A DNA stretch of 64,000 nucleotides, taken from assembly GCA_963819715.1 (NCBI GenBank), contig CAWFXE010000006.1, forward strand, positions 620,001 to 684,000, given 5' to 3'. Shown here one piece after another: positions 1 to 8,209 of the stretch (positions within the stretch are counted from its first letter, which is position 1; each line of letters begins with the position of its first letter). The translations under genes were made by a program, and so were the position numbers. Origin of the DNA: DASUPK01 sp963819715 (GTDB lineage: Bacteria; Actinomycetota; Thermoleophilia; Solirubrobacterales; 70-9). Below the pieces are notes generated by a model. The model was not told the origin of the DNA and searched no databases. It worked only from the letters and a program-made list of their open reading frames with translations.

Positions 1-1
1 C

Positions 2-958
2 ACGCGGGAGTACCCGACCTCCTCGTCGAAGTACGTGCCGGAGCCACCGGATGACGCCAGTCCAGCGCTCGCCTACGGCCTCGCCAACGAGGGGGAGGAC
101 TCGAACAACACCGTGCTCGCCACGCTGCTCGACCTGGTCGAGCGCGGCTACTACGACACGAAGAACGTCACCACCGACGACGAAAAGCTCGATCTGGCGA
201 TCGCGAAATCAGGCAAGCGGCCCAGCGGCAAGCTCGAGCCCTACGAGCAGGACACGCTCGAGTTCTTCGATGAGCTGATCGGAGACGAGTCGGTCCCGAT
301 GAGCGAGATGAAGGACCGGATCCCGGAGCACAGCGCCACCTGGCGAGCCCGCTGGGAGAAGATGACCGGCTCACTGAACGCCGCCGATGAGGGCCAGCTC
401 GAGTGGGACCGGAATCTGAACCCGCTGAGCATGCTCGTCGCGTTGATTGGTGGTGCGCTGGTCGGCGCGATCTGCCTGATCCAGAACAACGTCGAGAACC
501 ACTGGTTCATCACAGCTGCGATCGGGGCGGTGGGCGTCGCGATCGTCGCCTTCTGGCCCGCCCGACGTCTGAAGCGGCTCGCTCCCCAGTACCGGGAGCG
601 CTCTTCTGCGTGGGAGTCGTTCGCCCGCTGGACGGACGATTTCCCAGGGCTCGATGACGACCCGCCCGCGACACTGAAGCTTTGGAAACGGATCCTGATT
701 TACGGCGTCGCCTTCGGTACCGCCGATCGCATGGCCAAGTCGGGCCGCATCCCCGAGCCGGTCCTGCAGAGCTCGGATGACTCATGGGCCAACGGCTACC
801 TGACGGGAGCGTACGTCGGGTCCTCGTTCAGCGGCAACGACTTCAGCTCCGGCTTCTCATCCCAGGTCGCACCGGAGTCCTCCTCCAGCGGCGGGGGCGG
901 CGGCTTCAGCGGCGGAGGTGGAGGAGGAGGCGGCGGAGGCGGCGGAGGCGGCTGGTAG
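2..958 (+). CDS. DUF2207-family membrane protein, C-terminal part (5' end outside window)
   Basis: The reading frame is open from base 2, so the gene begins upstream; a GTG at 35 is in frame but lies inside the conserved Pro-Glu-Pro-Pro-Asp-Asp segment and is unlikely to be the start. What is visible matches the C-terminal half of DUF2207 predicted membrane proteins: the Pro-Pro-Asp-Asp motif, a short helical domain, two membrane segments (about residues 132-150 and 158-174 from the GTG), a soluble stretch, then a Ser/Gly tail ending in a poly-Gly run and Trp. That glycine-rich end is typical of the family. Function is unknown. It converges on the SnoaL-like gene at 1001. Confidence 0.75.
   Translation, partial: TREYPTSSSKYVPEPPDDASPALAYGLANEGEDSNNTVLATLLDLVERGYYDTKNVTTDDEKLDLAIAKSGKRPSGKLEPYEQDTLEFFDELIGDESVPMSEMKDRIPEHSATWRARWEKMTGSLNAADEGQLEWDRNLNPLSMLVALIGGALVGAICLIQNNVENHWFITAAIGAVGVAIVAFWPARRLKRLAPQYRERSSAWESFARWTDDFPGLDDDPPATLKLWKRILIYGVAFGTADRMAKSGRIPEPVLQSSDDSWANGYLTGAYVGSSFSGNDFSSGFSSQVAPESSSSGGGGGFSGGGGGGGGGGGGGGW
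888..955 (+). repeat. Poly-glycine codon tract (GGC/GGA/GGT/GGG runs)
   Basis: The last 68 bases of the DUF2207 gene are almost all glycine codons, giving two glycine blocks separated by Phe-Ser and a terminal Trp. Mixed synonymous codons show it is kept at the protein level and is not a simple DNA slippage product. Confidence 0.8.
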
Positions 959-960
959 TG

Positions 961-1008
961 ACGCGAGGGTGCCCGCAGGCGGAGCCGAGGGCAACCCGTT
1001 TTATGGCG
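961..1008 (+). repeat. Dispersed intergenic repeat, copy A
   Basis: A segment containing GCAGGCGGAGCCGAGG followed by ACCCGTTTTATGG closely resembles one at 61317-61367. It lies between two converging genes and runs into the stop codon of the SnoaL-like gene at 1001. The inner GGCGAAGCC-type core also resembles the hairpin of the element at 59226-59270. Confidence 0.5.
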
Positions 1009-1408
1009 AAGCCGTCAAGCCTGCCGCTTTGAGCGCAGTCCCCCGGTCGTAGAACTCCTGGACGCGGATGCACTTGTCCTCGTCGTTGAAGCTGAACACC
1101 TGCGCGATCATGTCCGAGATCTGCAGGCCGGTGATGTCGTTGCGGGCCCAGCGGTGTGCGATGACGACGACGTGGTCTCCGCCGTCGATCATCTCCTCGG
1201 GGACGAACTTGAGCTGGCCGACGGCGTTGCTCCAGCGGCTCCAGAACTCCTGGACGCCCTCGAGTCCCTTGTAGGTCCCAGGGAACGGGTCGCGCTCCGG
1301 TGCGACCCACTCGACGTCCGGGCTCATGTGCTCGAGCACCCAGCGCGGGTCCTCGGCGTTCCAAGCCTCGAATCCTTCCCTGACCAGACTGACGCGGTCG
1401 ACCGCCAT
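1001..1408 (-). CDS. SnoaL-like / NTF2-fold protein (copy 1)
   Basis: A 135-residue protein with the SnoaL-like pattern: an N-terminal helix ending in FEAWNAEDPRWVLEHMSPDV, the aromatic-rich Glu-Trp-Val segment, a Tyr-Lys-Gly-Leu-Glu-Gly turn, and C-terminal strands ending in Glu-Phe-Tyr-Asp-Arg. These folds act as small ketosteroid-isomerase-like enzymes or ligand-binding proteins; no substrate can be assigned. It is a clear paralog of the protein at 3789-4202, and the two flank a GMC oxidoreductase on the same strand, with 15 bases between this gene and the oxidoreductase stop. Cotranscription and a shared pathway are likely by inference. Confidence 0.8.
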   Translation of the reverse strand: MAVDRVSLVREGFEAWNAEDPRWVLEHMSPDVEWVAPERDPFPGTYKGLEGVQEFWSRWSNAVGQLKFVPEEMIDGGDHVVVIAHRWARNDITGLQISDMIAQVFSFNDEDKCIRVQEFYDRGTALKAAGLTASP

Positions 1409-1423
1409 ATCGACAAGAAGAAC

Positions 1424-3802
1424 CTATTCGATGCCGGGCGCCGCGTAGTCGGCGATCGCCATGACGGTGAGCTGCGGATTCACGGTTACCGAGGACGGGA
1501 AGACGCTCGCGTCGCAGACGTAGAGGTTCTCCATGCCGTGGACGCGGAATCGCTCGTCGACGACGCCCTTCAGCGGGTTGCGGCTGACGGCGTTGCCGCC
1601 CTGCGGGTGCGAGGTGTGCAGCCCGATGTCGGTGTTGTCGCGAACGATGTCGTCGAGCTCCTCGACCTCCTCCGGCGAGGAGTAGGAGGTGGACCGGAAG
1701 GTCATCGGCATCACCCGCAGCGCGCCGCTCGCGAAGTGGATCCGGGCTGCGAGCTTCGTCCCCTTGACCAGCAGCCGCAGGTCCGACTCCGCCGGCTCGT
1801 AGTCGAGCTTCATCCCCTTGCCGCGGAAGCCGGGCTTGATTGTCGCGTTCGACTGCGACCCGACCACCACGCCGATGCAGCTCAGGTGCGCGTAGCGGCG
1901 CATGTTGTGGAAGTGGTCCGAGAACCAGCCGGGCATGAGCAGCGCCTGGGTGCCGACCGGGTTGAACCAGGACTCGAGGATGAGCTGATCCTCGCCGGTC
2001 GGGCGATAGCCGTGGGTGATCTGGAGGCCGTCGAATGAGTCGAGCTTCTCCTCGAAGTCGGCGGTGAGCGGAGCGCCGACGTTGAAGGAGAGGCCGGCGC
2101 CGGCGCGCGGGCCGCCGAGATTGCTTCGCTGGAGCAGCAGGCTCGAGGCGAGCGCGCCACCGGCGATCACGACCGTCTTGGCCGCTACGCGCAGCCGGCG
2201 TCCGTCCGAGAGGGTGCATTCCACCTCGCTCGCCCGCCGCTCGCGGGTCCGGATCCTCTCGGCGAGGCACTCGCTGAAGATCCGAACCGCGCCGGGGAAC
2301 TCCCGCTGGGCCCGCGGCAGGATGTTGTCGAGCGCCGAGAGCTTCTTGCCGTAGGCACAGCCGATGTTGCAATAGCCCGAGCCGAGGCAGTCCTTGATGT
2401 TCGCGTCGACCACGCCGCCGTGCCCGTCGAGGTCGAGCGCCCGGATGCCCTCGGCCATCTTCGAGCCGCCCGCCTCCAGATGCTTGTTGTCCTCCTGGCT
2501 GTAGACGGGAAGCCACTTGCGCAGGCGTTTGAACGACTTGGCGAATCGATCCGGGTCGATGCCGGCGTCGAGCCCGTCCTCGTCGTTCCACCGCTCCAGC
2601 GTCCGCGGCGGGATGTCGTAACAGACGGCGTTGTTGATGACCGTGCTGCCGCCGACGCACTTGCCCTGGAGGACCTGGAAGCGGGTGTCAGTTGACATCT
2701 GCAACCCGCCGTCCGCGAACAGGTTCGAGAACTGGATCCGCTCGTCCTCGGTGAAGTCCCTGGGATCGACATGCTTGCCGCCCTCCAGCACCACAACTTC
2801 CCGACCGCGCTCCGCCAGCCGGTAGGCGAGCACTGCCCCGGCCGCTCCGCTGCCGACGATCGCCACGTCCGCGGTGATCCGGTCGGCGTCGACCTCGTTC
2901 GGCGAGTTCACGTCCACGCTCGCCAGCTCGCCGACCTTCTTCATCGCCTTCGGATAGCGCTTGCGCTTCGAGAACGGCACGTAGCCGGTCGATGGGGCGC
3001 TACGAGGGTCGGCGTAGTAGCCGATGATCGCCAGCTGCTGGGCGGCGGAGAGAAGGGTCTGGAGCAGCTTGCGGAGGCGGCCGGGCAGGCGCCGCTCGAC
3101 GACGTCGGTGATGAAGCAGCGCTCGATGAAGGCGAGCCGCCGCTCGGGCGCCATGAACGGGAAGGGGGGCCGCAGCCGGAAGAGCGGGTAGACCGTGAGG
3201 GCCGACAGCGCCAGCTTGGACTTCCACTTCTCGTGGGCGGTGAAGGAGTAGAGGTAGTCGTCGATCCCCTTCGCGATCTCCTCGGGCGTCAGCACCTCGT
3301 CGGGGCCGATGACCAGCACCTCCGCCATCGCCATCGCCGTGTTGTGCTGGTGCGGCCACAGATACCGGAGGCCGTAGCGGCCCTTGACCGCGGAGCGGTA
3401 GAGCCAGCTCAGGATCACCACGACGGCGCTCGCAGCGGCAGCCCAGATCAGCAGCTGCAGCGTCGGGCTCAGGTTGGAGCCCATCGGCGCGCCGAAGGTG
3501 CTCTCGACGCTGTCGTGGTTGCCGAAAGCCAGCATCAGCAGGAGCGCGAAGACGATGAGCGCATGGCCGAGCACAACCAGCTGCGTCGCCCAGCCGTTCC
3601 GCCGGACGTCGCCCGCGGCGATGAAGCAGAGCACAGCGAAGAGGCCGTCCTTGGCGAAGGAGTTGGCGACGAATGGGAACTCCGCCGAGGCGAACAGGCC
3701 GAGCACCGGATAGAGCAGCGCCTGCAGGATGAAGAAGACCGTGAAGAAGCGGAGCGCCAGCTCCAGCCGGCGTTCGGGAGCTGTCAGCTCAGGAGCCTGC
3801 AC
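1424..3802 (-). CDS. Membrane-anchored GMC-family oxidoreductase (fatty-alcohol/cholesterol-oxidase-like)
   Basis: About 792 residues. The N-terminal part has four likely membrane segments (about residues 19-38, 52-66, 73-92 and 115-134), then a helical linker and a GMC flavoprotein. Visible motifs are the FAD site VGSGAAGAVLAYRLAERG (GSGAAG near residue 317), the GKCVGGSTVINNA segment, a Cys cluster around CLGSGYCNIGCAYG, and the C-terminal HTSHPQGGNA plus VNPQLTVMAIADYA that carry the catalytic His/Asn region of the family. It probably oxidises a hydrophobic alcohol at the membrane. I prefer GTG at 3802, which overlaps the upstream SnoaL stop by 14 bases; an ATG at 3874 would overlap it by 86. 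Confidence 0.85.
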   Translation of the reverse strand: MQAPELTAPERRLELALRFFTVFFILQALLYPVLGLFASAEFPFVANSFAKDGLFAVLCFIAAGDVRRNGWATQLVVLGHALIVFALLLMLAFGNHDSVESTFGAPMGSNLSPTLQLLIWAAAASAVVVILSWLYRSAVKGRYGLRYLWPHQHNTAMAMAEVLVIGPDEVLTPEEIAKGIDDYLYSFTAHEKWKSKLALSALTVYPLFRLRPPFPFMAPERRLAFIERCFITDVVERRLPGRLRKLLQTLLSAAQQLAIIGYYADPRSAPSTGYVPFSKRKRYPKAMKKVGELASVDVNSPNEVDADRITADVAIVGSGAAGAVLAYRLAERGREVVVLEGGKHVDPRDFTEDERIQFSNLFADGGLQMSTDTRFQVLQGKCVGGSTVINNAVCYDIPPRTLERWNDEDGLDAGIDPDRFAKSFKRLRKWLPVYSQEDNKHLEAGGSKMAEGIRALDLDGHGGVVDANIKDCLGSGYCNIGCAYGKKLSALDNILPRAQREFPGAVRIFSECLAERIRTRERRASEVECTLSDGRRLRVAAKTVVIAGGALASSLLLQRSNLGGPRAGAGLSFNVGAPLTADFEEKLDSFDGLQITHGYRPTGEDQLILESWFNPVGTQALLMPGWFSDHFHNMRRYAHLSCIGVVVGSQSNATIKPGFRGKGMKLDYEPAESDLRLLVKGTKLAARIHFASGALRVMPMTFRSTSYSSPEEVEELDDIVRDNTDIGLHTSHPQGGNAVSRNPLKGVVDERFRVHGMENLYVCDASVFPSSVTVNPQLTVMAIADYAAPGIE

Positions 3803-4202
3803 TGGCGGGGTCGCCGCGGACCGCGCTGAGCGCGGCGCTGCGGTCGTAGTACTCCCGAACGCGAATGCACGCATCGCCCTCGAAGTCGAAGACCTGGATC
3901 ACCCGGTCGGAGATCTCGAGGCCGCTGTGCTCGCCGCGGCCCTGGCGACGGGCGACGACCACTACCGAGCTTCCGGTGTCGATCATCTCCTCGATCTTGA
4001 AGTTGAGCTGCCCGACGGCCGCCCGCCACTGCTCCCAATAGCGCTCGACTCCCTCATAGCCGCGATAGGTGCCGGGGTCAGGGTCATCCTCGGGGGTGAT
4101 CCACTCGACCTCGGGGGACATGTGCTCGAGAACCCAGTTCCGATCGCCTGAATTCCAGGCGTTGTAACCCTTCTCAACGAGCTGTACGAGCTCCTCGGAC
4201 AT
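3789..4202 (-). CDS. SnoaL-like / NTF2-fold protein (copy 2)
   Basis: A 137-residue paralog of the protein at 1001-1408, sharing the WVLEHMSPEVEW segment, the Gly-Thr-Tyr-Arg-Gly turn, a VGQLNFKIEEMID strand and the Glu-Tyr-Tyr-Asp-Arg end. It is the first gene of a probable three-gene minus-strand unit with the GMC oxidoreductase and copy 1. The ATG at 4202 has a purine-rich GAGGAGGGGCC just upstream. The catalytic role is unknown; an isomerase, hydratase or binding role for the product of the oxidoreductase would fit. Confidence 0.8.
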   Translation of the reverse strand: MSEELVQLVEKGYNAWNSGDRNWVLEHMSPEVEWITPEDDPDPGTYRGYEGVERYWEQWRAAVGQLNFKIEEMIDTGSSVVVVARRQGRGEHSGLEISDRVIQVFDFEGDACIRVREYYDRSAALSAVRGDPASAGS

Positions 4203-4280
4203 GGCCCCTCCTCCTCGGAACGAGTATCCCAGTCAATCCGCCACTAGGCTTCGCGGCAGCCGATCTGAAAGGGGCCTGAC

Positions 4281-4643
4281 ATGAGATCGATGGGGAGAGT
4301 CGTGGCGTCGATGGTGGTTTGCGGAGCTGCCCTCGCGGCTCCGGCGAGCGCCGGTCAATCGGCATCGAGCAGGGTGACCTTGAAGGTGGCGGGCGGACCC
4401 CCGTTCCATGGGCGCGTGATCAGCAAGGAGCCGGCGTGTGTCGCGAACCGCAAGGTGCTCCTGATCGAGATCGCCCCCGATCGCGGGCCGATCGACTACG
4501 CGGACAACCGCACCAATGGCAAGGGCAAGTGGGTATTCAGCTCGGAGTTACAGGGCGCGAGCGTGGTCCAGGCGAAGGTGGCGCAGTCCAAGTCGAGCGG
4601 CGTTACCTGCCGATCGGCTCTGTCGGCCGCCAAGGGCCTTTAG
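4281..4643 (+). CDS. Small secreted protein of unknown function
   Basis: A 120-residue protein with a signal peptide: basic start, hydrophobic core to about residue 20, and Ala-Ser-Ala likely cleaved near residue 24. The mature part looks like a small beta-rich domain, with one Cys in the Pro-Ala-Cys-Val stretch and one in Val-Thr-Cys-Arg near the end that could form a disulfide once exported. Similar short proteins with a ...GKW...GVTCRSA pattern recur in actinobacteria of this type, to my recollection. AAAGGGG lies just upstream of the ATG. Its 3' end overlaps the sufU stop by four bases in convergent orientation. Confidence 0.65.
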   Translation: MRSMGRVVASMVVCGAALAAPASAGQSASSRVTLKVAGGPPFHGRVISKEPACVANRKVLLIEIAPDRGPIDYADNRTNGKGKWVFSSELQGASVVQAKVAQSKSSGVTCRSALSAAKGL

Positions 4644-5065
4644 ACAGCCTCTGCCTCGGCGGGGTCGCCCTGCTCGCCCTCGTCCTCCCAGTCGGCGGGC
4701 TTTCCGAGGCTGGCGCCCTTGACGACCTTGAGGCCGAGCATCGCGCACTTCATCCGCGTCGCGGAGATGTCGATGCCGAGCAGCTCGAGGACGAAGTCCT
4801 TTGGCAGCTTGATGATCTCCTCGCGGGTCATGCCCTCGAGCTCGTCGGTGAGCAGCGACGTCGCCGCGGTCGAGATCGCGCAGCCCTGCCCCTCGAACGC
4901 GACCTCCGAGACCTTGCCGTCCTCGTCCAGCTTCAGGAAGACGTGCTGCTCGTCTCCGCAGAAGGGGTTGTTGTCCTCGAAGTCGAGATCGAAGTCATCC
5001 AGGCGGCCGAAGTGGTGGGGCCGCTTGTAGTGCTCGAGGATCTGGTCTCGATAGAGCTCATCCAT
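4640..5065 (-). CDS. sufU: SUF scaffold / sulfur-relay protein SufU (IscU-like)
   Basis: A 141-residue protein of the IscU/SufU family, which accepts sulfur from the cysteine desulfurase for Fe-S cluster assembly. It has the three conserved Cys: C36 in NPFCGD, C62 in GQGCAIS and C107 in RMKCAMLGLK. The C62-C107 spacing is IscU-like; the extra stretch before the third Cys found in Bacillus SufU is absent. The Asp after C36 is kept. It is the last gene of rrf2-sufC-sufS-sufU, 13 bases after sufS. The acidic tail is variable in the family. Confidence 0.92.
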   Translation of the reverse strand: MDELYRDQILEHYKRPHHFGRLDDFDLDFEDNNPFCGDEQHVFLKLDEDGKVSEVAFEGQGCAISTAATSLLTDELEGMTREEIIKLPKDFVLELLGIDISATRMKCAMLGLKVVKGASLGKPADWEDEGEQGDPAEAEAV

Positions 5066-5078
5066 GGTCTGACCTTAG

Positions 5079-6335
5079 CTAGAGCTCGAACACACGCCGG
5101 ACGTCCATGAGTCCTTCGATCAGCCGGTCGACCTCGTCGCGCTCGTTGTAGACGGCGAAGCTGGCACGCGTCGTCGCCGCCACGCCGAGCCGCTCCATCA
5201 GCACCTGCGCGCAGTGGTGCCCCGCCCTGACCGCCACTCCGTGGCGGTCGAGGATCTCGGAGATGTCGTGAGCGTGGACGCCCTCCATCTCGAAGGAGAC
5301 GATGCCGCCCCGGTCGTCGCCCGCGGGCGGACCGAAGACGGTGAGCCCGGGAACCTCTGCGACGCGCTCCAGCGCGTAGGCCGTGAGCTCCGCCTCGGCC
5401 GCGTGGATGGCCGGCAGCCCGAGCTCGTCGATCCAGCGGACGGCGGCGCCGAAGCCGATCGCCTCGGCAATCGGCGGCGTGCCGCCCTCGAACTTCGCGG
5501 GGAGGCCGGCCCAGGTGATGTTCTCCTTCGTCACCTTCTTGATCATCGAGCCGCCGCCGATGAACGGAGGCATCCCGTCGAGCAGCTCACGGCGGCCGAA
5601 GAGGGCGCCGATGCCGGTCGGCCCGTACATCTTGTGGCCGGTGATCGCGTAGAAGTCGGCGCCGAGCCCGCCCATGTCGAGCTCCAGCTTCGGCCCGGAC
5701 TGGGCTCCGTCCACGACCATCAGCGCGCCGGCGTCGTGCGTGAGCCGGGCGATCTCCTCGATCGGGTTGATGGTGCCGAGGACGTTGGAGACGTGAGCGA
5801 CGGCGACGAGCTTCGGGCCCTTCTCGAGGAGCGCGGCGAAGGCGTCCATGTCGAGGCGGCCGTCAGCGTCGATCGGCGCCCAATCGAGATGGGCTCCCTT
5901 CTCCTGGGCCACCTGGTACCAGGGCACCACATTCGAGTGATGCTCCATCTCGGTGACGACGATCCGGTCGCCGGCCTCGAGGTTGGGCCGCCCCCACGAG
6001 TACGCGACCAGGTTGAGCGCCTCGGTCGCGTTCCGGGTGAAGATCAGCTCGCGCCGGTCGGCGCCGAGGTGCGCTGCCACCGTGGAACGGGCCTCCTCGT
6101 AGAGCGCGGTGGCCTCCTCGGAGAGGGTGTGGACGCCCCGGTGGACGTTGGCGTTGTGCTCGCGCCAGTAGCGATCGAGGGTCTCGATCACCGCGAGCGG
6201 CTTCTGGGCGGTGGCGCCGTTGTCGAGATACGAGAGCGGGTGGCCGTGGATCTCGCGGCCGAGGATGGGGAACTCTGCCCGGATCTCTTCGATTGACCGA
6301 GGCAGGGCGGGGGCGGTTGTCGCCGTCGGCTCCAT
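5079..6335 (-). CDS. sufS: Cysteine desulfurase SufS
   Basis: A 418-residue type II cysteine desulfurase that takes sulfur from cysteine with PLP. The PLP lysine is K235 in ITGHKMYGPTG, and the catalytic Cys is C375 in VRAGHHCAQ. The N-terminal FPILGREIHGHPLSYLDNGA and the TRNATEALNLVA segment are typical of SufS. Length is normal. It starts 9 bases after sufC and is followed by sufU, its usual sulfur acceptor. It may also supply sulfur to the rhodanese/ThiF/MoaD proteins encoded at 10.2-12.1 kb, which is inference. Confidence 0.95.
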   Translation of the reverse strand: MEPTATTAPALPRSIEEIRAEFPILGREIHGHPLSYLDNGATAQKPLAVIETLDRYWREHNANVHRGVHTLSEEATALYEEARSTVAAHLGADRRELIFTRNATEALNLVAYSWGRPNLEAGDRIVVTEMEHHSNVVPWYQVAQEKGAHLDWAPIDADGRLDMDAFAALLEKGPKLVAVAHVSNVLGTINPIEEIARLTHDAGALMVVDGAQSGPKLELDMGGLGADFYAITGHKMYGPTGIGALFGRRELLDGMPPFIGGGSMIKKVTKENITWAGLPAKFEGGTPPIAEAIGFGAAVRWIDELGLPAIHAAEAELTAYALERVAEVPGLTVFGPPAGDDRGGIVSFEMEGVHAHDISEILDRHGVAVRAGHHCAQVLMERLGVAATTRASFAVYNERDEVDRLIEGLMDVRRVFEL

Positions 6336-6344
6336 CTCTCCCGC

Positions 6345-7115
6345 CTATGCGGCCGCGCCGGCCTCCACCTCATCCTTGATCCAGCCGTAGCCCTTCTCCT
6401 CGAGCTGTGAGACCAGCTCGGGGCCGCCCTCCTTGACGATGCGGCCGTCGTAGAGGACGTGCACGGCGTCGGGCTTGATCAGGTGCAGGATGCGCTGGTA
6501 GTGGGTGATGATCAGGACGCCCATGCCGGGGCCGGCGAACTTGTTGACGCCCTTGGCAACGACCTGCAGGGCGTCGATGTCGAGGCCTGAATCCGTCTCG
6601 TCGAGCACGGCCATGGCGGGCTGGAGCATCGCCAGCTGGAGGATCTCCATCCGCTTCTTCTCGCCGCCCGAGAACCCCTCGTTCAGATAGCGCGAGGAGA
6701 AGTCCTTGGGGATGTTGGTGAGGGCCATCGCCTCCTCGGCCTCCTTGCGGAAGTCCTTCAGCTTCACCGGCTCCTCGCCGGCGGCCTCGCGGTGGGAGTT
6801 GACGATCATCCGCAGGTACTTGGCGACCGTGACGCCTGGGATGGCGACCGGGTACTGGAACGCCATGAAGAGGCCCATGCGGGAGCGCTCGTCCGGCGAG
6901 GCCTCGGTGATGTCGGTGCCCTTGAAGGTGATCGTGCCCTCGGTCACCTCGAGGCTCGGGTGACCCATGATCGCGTTGGCGAGGGTGGACTTGCCGGAGC
7001 CGTTCGGGCCCATCAGCGCGTGAATGCTGCCGCCGTCGACGTCGAGGCTGACGCCCTTGAGGATCTGCTTGCCCTCGGCGGTCACGTGCAGGTTGCGGAT
7101 CTCGAGCTCTGCCAT
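6345..7115 (-). CDS. sufC: Fe-S assembly ATPase SufC
   Basis: A 256-residue ABC-type ATPase of the SUF system. Walker A is GPNGSGKSTLANAIMG, the signature is FSGGEKKRMEILQL, and Walker B runs into VLDETDSGLD. I chose ATG at 7115, with AGGAG five bases upstream; the frame is open further upstream but that extension is Arg/Ser/Pro-rich and overlaps the Rrf2 gene. SufC normally works in a complex with SufB and SufD, but neither is encoded here: only 28 bases separate this gene from the regulator upstream. Confidence 0.95.
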   Translation of the reverse strand: MAELEIRNLHVTAEGKQILKGVSLDVDGGSIHALMGPNGSGKSTLANAIMGHPSLEVTEGTITFKGTDITEASPDERSRMGLFMAFQYPVAIPGVTVAKYLRMIVNSHREAAGEEPVKLKDFRKEAEEAMALTNIPKDFSSRYLNEGFSGGEKKRMEILQLAMLQPAMAVLDETDSGLDIDALQVVAKGVNKFAGPGMGVLIITHYQRILHLIKPDAVHVLYDGRIVKEGGPELVSQLEEKGYGWIKDEVEAGAAA

Positions 7116-7143
7116 TCGTACTCCTGGTTCGGTTGGAAGTTGT

Positions 7144-7623
7144 CTACGCCGCGACGTGCGCGGCGGCCTTGGGGGCGGGTGAGGGAGCGTGGCTCTCGGA
7201 GAACTCGACCAGCTCGGCGAGAGTCGTGCCGGCGAGCGCCTTGGTGACGCCGCCCTGCACCCGCGTCCAGAGAAGCTTGGTGGCGCATGCCCGATCGCCG
7301 TCCGACTCGTGCGAGCAGGAAACCTTGCCCTCGGCGTCGAGCTCGAAGCACTCCATCGGCGCGATCGCACCCTCGAGCGCCTGGACCACCTCGAGCATCT
7401 CGATCTCCTTGGCCGGGCGCCCGAGGCGATATCCGCCGTGCGCGCCGCGCTGGCTCTCGACCAAGCCCGCCTTGCGGAGCTTGGCGACGAGGTGCTCGAG
7501 ATAGGAGAGGGGGAGGCGCTCTGACTCGGCGACGGCGCTGAGCGCTACCGGGGCGCCATCCTCCTGGCGACCCAGCTCGACCATCAGGCGCACTCCGTAC
7601 TCGGCTCGGGTGGAAAACAGCAT
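7144..7623 (-). CDS. Rrf2-family Fe-S-sensing regulator of the suf operon
   Basis: A 159-residue Rrf2-family winged-helix protein. The N-terminus MLFSTRAEYGVRLMVELG, the PLSYLEHLVAKLRKAGLV recognition region and SQRGAHGGYRLGRP are characteristic. Three Cys (C92, C103, C113) sit where IscR/SufR-type members bind an Fe-S cluster, though the spacing is wider than in E. coli IscR. It heads the suf operon and so probably controls it according to Fe-S supply. The Ala-rich tail is not conserved. TAGGAT just upstream on the minus strand could be a -10 element, but no clear operator was seen. Confidence 0.88.
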   Translation of the reverse strand: MLFSTRAEYGVRLMVELGRQEDGAPVALSAVAESERLPLSYLEHLVAKLRKAGLVESQRGAHGGYRLGRPAKEIEMLEVVQALEGAIAPMECFELDAEGKVSCSHESDGDRACATKLLWTRVQGGVTKALAGTTLAELVEFSESHAPSPAPKAAAHVAA

Positions 7624-7651
7624 CGCAGCGAAATCCTAGCGGAGAGGTCGG

Positions 7652-8209
7652 TTATGGACGGGGGCGGGCTTGTCCGCTGAGGTTGGACGTCGGCCCCGAA
7701 TTCGAGTCCACTGATGTTCGGTCCCGCGAAGGCTTCGAATCGACCTCGTGAAATCGCCGGGGAAGGGCGCGCAGGAAGCGTGCCAGGTTCCCCAGGTCGA
7801 AGACCGATCGGTTCGGCGGCGCGGGCGCACCAGCGGGCGCCAGCGCCGCCTCCATGGCCATCTGCGGGCCCGGACTGGACTGCGGCGCCTCGACGACCGG
7901 AGCACCGGGCTCTCCGGTGCTCTCGATGAACCTCGCGGCGCCCTCGATATCCGGTCGCCGGTTGGCGTCTTCAACCAGCTTCAGTGCCCCGATCCCGAAC
8001 CCCGCGAGGAGCAGCACAACAGCCACCCCGCGAATCGGGGCCGACCCAGCAGTCACGAGTGCGCCGAGCGAAAGTGCGAAGCCCGGCCACGATGCGATCA
8101 GGTTCCGGGGCGTGAAGATGCTGGGGGCCACGACGTTGCAGGAGATGACGCCGTCCGGACGCATGCGGATCAGGACGCGACCGTCCTCGAACGCGGTGAA
8201 GACGCTCAT
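7652..8209 (-). CDS. Membrane protein of unknown function, partner of the MarR regulator
   Basis: A 185-residue protein that I do not recognise. It has a short polar N-terminal domain starting MSVFTAFEDGRVLIR, two membrane segments at about residues 40-57 and 60-76, and a long Pro/Ala-rich, then Arg/Ser-rich tail. It overlaps the upstream MarR gene by four bases (ATGA), so the two are almost certainly cotranscribed and translationally coupled. The N-terminal domain before the membrane may be a small beta domain. No function is assigned. Confidence 0.6.
   Translation of the reverse strand: MSVFTAFEDGRVLIRMRPDGVISCNVVAPSIFTPRNLIASWPGFALSLGALVTAGSAPIRGVAVVLLLAGFGIGALKLVEDANRRPDIEGAARFIESTGEPGAPVVEAPQSSPGPQMAMEAALAPAGAPAPPNRSVFDLGNLARFLRALPRRFHEVDSKPSRDRTSVDSNSGPTSNLSGQARPRP

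Noticed and set aside
887..955. Poly-glycine end as a simple-repeat expansion
   Set aside because: Codons are mixed and a glycine-rich end is usual in DUF2207 proteins.
906..2660. Long minus-strand open frame of 584 codons overlapping the GMC gene
   Set aside because: It is Arg/Gly/Ala-rich with no known motif and lies in another frame of the GMC and SnoaL genes; GC-rich DNA gives many such frames.
5214..6296. Long plus-strand open frame opposite sufS
   Set aside because: Antisense shadow of an intact, well-conserved gene; composition is that of a reversed coding frame.
7144..7623. Naming the Rrf2 protein iscR or sufR
   Set aside because: Three Cys are present but spaced differently from IscR, and the operon is incomplete; family level is as far as the sequence supports.
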